Assembly (NCBI GenBank): GCA_017517985.1
Contig: JAFWWX010000077.1
Coordinates: 1 to 8,864, forward strand
Reading direction: 5' to 3'
Length of the DNA stretch: 8,864 nucleotides
Source: Clostridia bacterium
GTDB lineage: Bacteria; Bacillota_A; Clostridia; Oscillospirales; CAG-382
Position 1 is the stretch's first letter. Each line of letters opens with the position of its first letter. Shown here piece by piece: positions 5,422-8,864 of the stretch. A model generated the notes under the pieces. The model did not search any database, had not been told where the DNA came from, and saw nothing but the letters and a program-made list of their open reading frames with translations. A program made the translations under genes and the position numbers.

Positions 5422-6393
5422 ATGATAGAAATAAAAAATCTGGTCAAGCGTTACGGTACAAATCTTGCGGTTGACAATGTTTCCTTTTCGGTAAACGAAG
5501 GAGAAATAGTAGGCTTTCTTGGGCCTAACGGTGCCGGAAAGAGTACCACAATGAACATCCTTACCGGATACCTTTCCGCAACAGACGGCGAATGTCTTAT
5601 AGGTGGTGTGGATATACTTCAGAGTCCCATTGAGGCGAAAAAGAAAATAGGTTATCTTCCCGAACTTCCTCCGGTGTATCCGGAAATGACGGTAAGAGAG
5701 TATCTGAACTTTGTATATGACCTTAAAAAATGCACCCTCAACAAAAAAAAGCATATAGATGAAATTTGCGAGGTTGTAAAAATAGCAGACGTTCAGCACA
5801 GACTCATAGGTAATCTTTCAAAAGGGTATAGACAGAGAGTAGGTTTTGCTCAGGCGCTTGTTGGAAACCCAAAGGTTATGATATTTGACGAACCCACAGT
5901 TGGCCTTGACCCGGTGCAGATTATCGAAATAAGAAACCTTATAAAAAGCCTTGGCGGAAATCACACTGTTATTCTCAGTACTCACATACTTTCCGAAGTT
6001 CAGGCGGTCTGCGACAGAATTGTTGTAATCAACAAAGGAAAAGTGGTTGCAAATGCAACAGCGAAAGAGCTTGACAAACTATCGTCCGGCGTAAATTCCA
6101 ACTTTAGGCTTAAAATTTCAGGTGTGCCTGAAAATGTTATTTCAGCACTCAATACTGTTGACGGAATAATAAACACGGAACTGCTTTCCGAAAAATGCAA
6201 GGAAGAAGATTGCAATTATTATATGGTTACAGGCAGGGACGACGAAGAAATCAAAAAGAAGATATTCTTTACTCTGGCAAGCCGTGAAATGGCGATACTC
6301 AGCTTTGAGCCTTGCGCCTCCAGTATTGAGGATATATTTATTTCTCTTGTTATGGGAGATAAAAAAGAAGACCAGAAAGGAGAGGAAAACTGA
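5422..6393 (+). CDS. ABC transporter ATP-binding protein (GldA-like)
   Basis: Cytoplasmic nucleotide-binding subunit of 323 aa that should power the membrane proteins encoded just downstream. It shows every ABC hallmark: Walker A GPNGAGKST (34-42), Q-loop region GYLPELPPVYPEMTVREYL (78-96), signature LSKGYRQR (132-139), Walker B VMIFDEP (152-158), D-loop GLDP (161-164) and switch STH (186-188). The LSKGYRQR signature and the GYLPE motif, with glutamate (E81) rather than glutamine, fit the subfamily that serves ABC-2 permeases, including GldA and NosF. About 100 residues follow the ATPase core as an accessory C-terminal domain. The ATG at 5422 is chosen over a TTG at 5401 because AGGAG (5411-5415) lies 6 nt before it. 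Its stop codon overlaps the permease start by one base (TGATG), indicating translational coupling. The transported substrate cannot be told from sequence. Confidence 0.95.
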   Translation: MIEIKNLVKRYGTNLAVDNVSFSVNEGEIVGFLGPNGAGKSTTMNILTGYLSATDGECLIGGVDILQSPIEAKKKIGYLPELPPVYPEMTVREYLNFVYDLKKCTLNKKKHIDEICEVVKIADVQHRLIGNLSKGYRQRVGFAQALVGNPKVMIFDEPTVGLDPVQIIEIRNLIKSLGGNHTVILSTHILSEVQAVCDRIVVINKGKVVANATAKELDKLSSGVNSNFRLKISGVPENVISALNTVDGIINTELLSEKCKEEDCNYYMVTGRDDEEIKKKIFFTLASREMAILSFEPCASSIEDIFISLVMGDKKEDQKGEEN

Positions 6394-7103
6394 TGCGTGC
6401 GATATATAAAAGAGAAATGCTCTCGTATTTCACCTCGCCCATGGGCTACATATTTATGGCAGTATTTATGGCAATGTCCGGAATACTCTTTTCCTTTAGT
6501 ACCTTTCTTACAAACTCAACGGAAACCTCCGGCTACTTTATGTTGCTGCTGTTTATCTTCATAGTAGTCATTCCGCTTCTCACAATGAAGCTTATGTCAG
6601 AGGAAAGAAAACTCAAAACAGAACAGATTCTTCTGACAGCTCCGGTAAGCATCCCCGCAATCATACTTGCAAAGTTCTTTGCAGCATTCACTATGTTTTT
6701 CATTACTTTCATTCTTTCCGAGATTATGCACTTTGCGGTGCTTTCTCGTTTTGCGGATAACATAAACTATGCCCAGGTCTTTGGAACTATTATAGGCGTG
6801 CTTCTTATCGGTGCTGCATTTATTGCTGTTGGACTTTTCATTTCCTCACTGACAGAAAGTCAGATTGTTGCCGCAATCTCAACAATTGCAACAATTCTTG
6901 TTCTCATATGCATATCCTATCTTGCAAGCTATATACCAAACGCTTTTGTTGCAGAAACCGTAAGATGGTTTGCCATTCTATCAAGGTTTTCACCTTTTAC
7001 TATAGGGATTCTTGACCTCGCTTCGATAGTTTACTATATCAGCCTTGCCGTGATTTTTATTTTCCTTTCTGTGCGTGTATATGAGAAACGCAGATGGAGC
7101 TGA
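6393..7103 (+). CDS. ABC-2 type permease (GldF/NosY-like)
   Basis: Integral membrane subunit of 236 aa with six likely membrane segments, around residues 15-38, 48-66, 88-110, 128-150, 157-180 and 208-227. The N-terminus RAIYKREMLSYFTSPMGYIF and the cytoplasmic-loop motif EERKLKTEQILLTAPVS (70-86) are typical of the GldF/NosY group of ABC-2 permeases, where this loop contacts the ATPase. It is the natural partner of the ATPase encoded immediately upstream. The start overlaps that gene's TGA, with GGAGAGG (6379-6385) 7 nt ahead. The length is normal for the family, and with one permease gene visible a homodimer or pairing with the GldG-like protein is plausible. By family, export or mechanical action is more likely than import, but this is inference. 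Confidence 0.93.
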   Translation: MRAIYKREMLSYFTSPMGYIFMAVFMAMSGILFSFSTFLTNSTETSGYFMLLLFIFIVVIPLLTMKLMSEERKLKTEQILLTAPVSIPAIILAKFFAAFTMFFITFILSEIMHFAVLSRFADNINYAQVFGTIIGVLLIGAAFIAVGLFISSLTESQIVAAISTIATILVLICISYLASYIPNAFVAETVRWFAILSRFSPFTIGILDLASIVYYISLAVIFIFLSVRVYEKRRWS

Positions 7104-7155
7104 AAATTATAGAACAGTGTTATAAATCCGGATTTATGAAAGGAATTGATATAAA

Positions 7156-8661
7156 ATGAACATAAAAAAGTTTTTCGGCTCAAAAAAATTCAAATACGGC
7201 TCTGTGGCAATTGTTCTTTCTATAGTATTTATTGCCCTTGTGCTGATTTTCAATGTTATGCTGACAGTTATCGGTCAGAGATTTTCACTTTATGCTGACC
7301 TTACAACCCAGGAATTTTACACAGTTTCCCAGTCTAGCCGTGAACAGCTGAAGGATATTACTGAGCCTGTGGAAATAGTGTTTTTTAAGAAAAAAGAGGA
7401 TATTGCAGATCCCTCAAGCGGAAGTGATGCTCTTGGATATGTAAAATATCTTGCGGAAGAATACAAAAAGAGCTTTGATTTTGTAGATGTAAAATATGTT
7501 GATATGCTCAATAGTCCCGCGGCTGCTAATGCTTATAAAGACAGTGTCAATGACAACATAAGAACCGACTCGGTTGTAATAAACTGTCCTACAACAGGCA
7601 AAAAGAGAATTGTACAGGCAAAGGGCTTCTTCTCCGTTGACTCAAACGGGAATGTAGTCGGCTTCAGCGGCGAAAAGCGTATAACCTCAAGTATTCTTCA
7701 GGTTACAGATACGGATAAAAAGACTGCGTATTTCACAACCGGACACAACGAGTATATTTACGATGCCAACAATGATACTTACAGTTCTATGGTAACCTGG
7801 CTGGTAGGACAGGGCTATGAAATAGGCTCCGTTGACCTTTCCACACAGGATATACCCGAAGGTACAGACATTGTAATCATAAATCAGCCCACAAGGGATT
7901 TTGCAGGAATTTCCTCTCTTGCAACAGGCGGTGCAAACGAAATAGAAAAGATTAAGAACTATATTCAGAATGACTATGGCAATGTTATCCTTTCTATGTC
8001 AGCTGCAACCCCGGATCTTCCGGAGCTCCGTGAGCTTCTTGAGGAAAACTTCGGCGTTACATATACCCCGGGAGCTGTGCTTGCGGATATAACAGCTAAC
8101 ACTATAGACACGGAAGGCGAAGTGCTTGTGGCAAAGCCTGCGGGTACGCCTGAAACTTATGAGTATCAACTTCATAAGTCAATAACTGAAAAGGGAATAA
8201 AAATTATTGCACCTTATAATATTCCTTTGAGTATTATCGGAGGTACGGATAAGTATGTCGTGCCTGTTCTTGTGTCCTCAAAGGACAGTTACTACGTTTC
8301 CTTTGCGCAGGACTACACAGGGACTGTAGGTTCTCCCGCAACACCTCTTGTTGTACTTTCAAGCAAAATAAGCTACGACGAAAACCAGAATGAAAAACGA
8401 GGAAATCTTCTTGTTACAGGCTCTTTGCTGTTTGAAATTGCAGGAGACGCCTACGGAAACGAGGACTTTTTCTACAGTATTCTTAAAAACTTCGGCAACA
8501 CTTCAGTCGCCGTGGATATTCCCTCAAAACCCTTTAATGATACTTATCTTGATATTACCAGAAAGGATGCCAACGCTATGACAGTTATTGTTACAGCGGT
8601 GCTTCCTATTATAATGCTGATTTTGGGTGTTGCTGTATGGGCAACAAGAAAGCGCAAGTAA
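7156..8661 (+). CDS. GldG-like ABC-associated extracytoplasmic protein
   Basis: A 501-aa protein anchored by an N-terminal membrane segment (about 16-39) and a C-terminal one (about 475-496, followed by the basic tail RKRK), with a large domain outside the membrane between them. After the first segment comes the family motif YADLTTQEFYTVSQSS (46-61), matching the D-L-T...Y-T-L-S pattern of GldG / ABC_transp_aux proteins, then an aux-type domain (TGHNEY at 195-200, DIVIINQP at 238-245, a TPDLPELRELL helix near 285-295). This agrees with its place after a GldA-like ATPase and a GldF-like permease. In Bacteroidota GldG is needed for gliding; in Firmicutes the homologues have no settled role. Start ATG at 7156 has AAAGGA (7139-7144) 11 nt upstream, rather far. 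The 52-nt gap from the permease gene shows no terminator. The next gene starts 15 nt after its stop. Confidence 0.9.
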   Translation: MNIKKFFGSKKFKYGSVAIVLSIVFIALVLIFNVMLTVIGQRFSLYADLTTQEFYTVSQSSREQLKDITEPVEIVFFKKKEDIADPSSGSDALGYVKYLAEEYKKSFDFVDVKYVDMLNSPAAANAYKDSVNDNIRTDSVVINCPTTGKKRIVQAKGFFSVDSNGNVVGFSGEKRITSSILQVTDTDKKTAYFTTGHNEYIYDANNDTYSSMVTWLVGQGYEIGSVDLSTQDIPEGTDIVIINQPTRDFAGISSLATGGANEIEKIKNYIQNDYGNVILSMSAATPDLPELRELLEENFGVTYTPGAVLADITANTIDTEGEVLVAKPAGTPETYEYQLHKSITEKGIKIIAPYNIPLSIIGGTDKYVVPVLVSSKDSYYVSFAQDYTGTVGSPATPLVVLSSKISYDENQNEKRGNLLVTGSLLFEIAGDAYGNEDFFYSILKNFGNTSVAVDIPSKPFNDTYLDITRKDANAMTVIVTAVLPIIMLILGVAVWATRKRK

Positions 8662-8676
8662 AAGCAAGGAGTGTTT

Positions 8677-8864
8677 ATGAAAGATAATAAAAGCGAAAAC
8701 AACAAGTCTTTTATGCAAAAGCAGATACTGCTTATAGGTATAATAATAGCTGTAATCGGAGTTCTTGTTGCCTCGGCATTTGTACTAAAGCATTTTGGTA
8801 TAGTTGATATTTTCGGGGAAGACAATAAAGATGCTGCTGCAAGTACCGGCGAGAAGAAATATGA
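8677..8864 (+). CDS. Start of a membrane-anchored protein, probably the DUF4340 partner of the cassette (partial)
   Basis: Only 62 codons are in the window. ATG at 8677 is preceded by AGGAG (8667-8671) five nt upstream and lies 15 nt after the GldG-like gene, so it belongs to the same operon. The visible part is a charged cytoplasmic tail (MKDNKSENNKSFMQKQ), one membrane segment (about residues 17-37, ILLIGIIIAVIGVLVASAF) and the start of an extracytoplasmic region. This topology and position match the DUF4340 proteins that commonly follow GldG-like genes; the diagnostic domain itself lies beyond the window, so the name rests on context. Confidence 0.7.
   Translation, partial: MKDNKSENNKSFMQKQILLIGIIIAVIGVLVASAFVLKHFGIVDIFGEDNKDAAASTGEKKY

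Noticed and set aside
5371..5799. Minus-strand frame of 142 codons
   Set aside because: Antisense to the ABC ATPase N-terminus; phenylalanine/tyrosine-rich shadow with no start signals.
1..8864. CRISPR array, tRNA or rRNA genes, insertion sequence
   Set aside because: No regularly spaced direct repeats, no tRNA cloverleaf or rRNA motifs, and no transposase-like frame were seen; the palindrome cluster is not a CRISPR because its hairpins differ in sequence and spacing.

Overview
The window looks like part of a low-to-moderate GC Firmicutes genome, probably a gut-type clostridium (Eubacteriales, Oscillospiraceae-like). This rests on strong GGAGG-type ribosome binding sites, an S-layer-homology (SLH) surface protein, a class I dihydroorotase, intrinsic hairpin/T-tract terminators, and a GldA/GldF/GldG/DUF4340-type ABC cassette of the kind found in such genomes. 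The exact taxon cannot be fixed from this sequence alone.

Left part (1-2954, minus strand): a de novo pyrimidine operon reading leftward. A consensus promoter (TTGACA, 17 bp, TATAAT) starts a leader of about 165 nt. The leader carries a hairpin with a CAGAGA hexaloop resembling the PyrR-binding loop, followed by an intrinsic terminator, so pyrC (dihydroorotase) is probably controlled by PyrR-type attenuation. carB (carbamoyl-phosphate synthase large chain) follows 66 nt later and runs off the left edge. carA does not lie between them.

Middle (3160-4569, plus strand): a secreted 426-aa protein, divergent from pyrC, with a signal peptide, two Ig/cadherin-like stretches and three C-terminal SLH repeats, ending at a strong terminator. 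The 980 nt from 4441 to 5421 hold no convincing intact gene but are rich in structure: (i) a cluster of four perfect short-loop hairpins (4495-4641), one of them the terminator; (ii) a minus-strand promoter-like site aimed at the fourth hairpin; (iii) a promoter (4762-4790) and a 14-bp-stem terminator (5177-5237) that bracket about 440 nt of hairpin-rich sequence, possibly a noncoding RNA or a decayed small gene; (iv) a second terminator just before the next operon.

Right part (5422-8864, plus strand): a tightly packed operon encoding an ABC ATPase, an ABC-2 permease, a GldG-like membrane-anchored extracytoplasmic protein, and the start of a gene that by position and topology is probably the DUF4340 partner. 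Together these should form one membrane complex. Its substrate in Firmicutes is not established.
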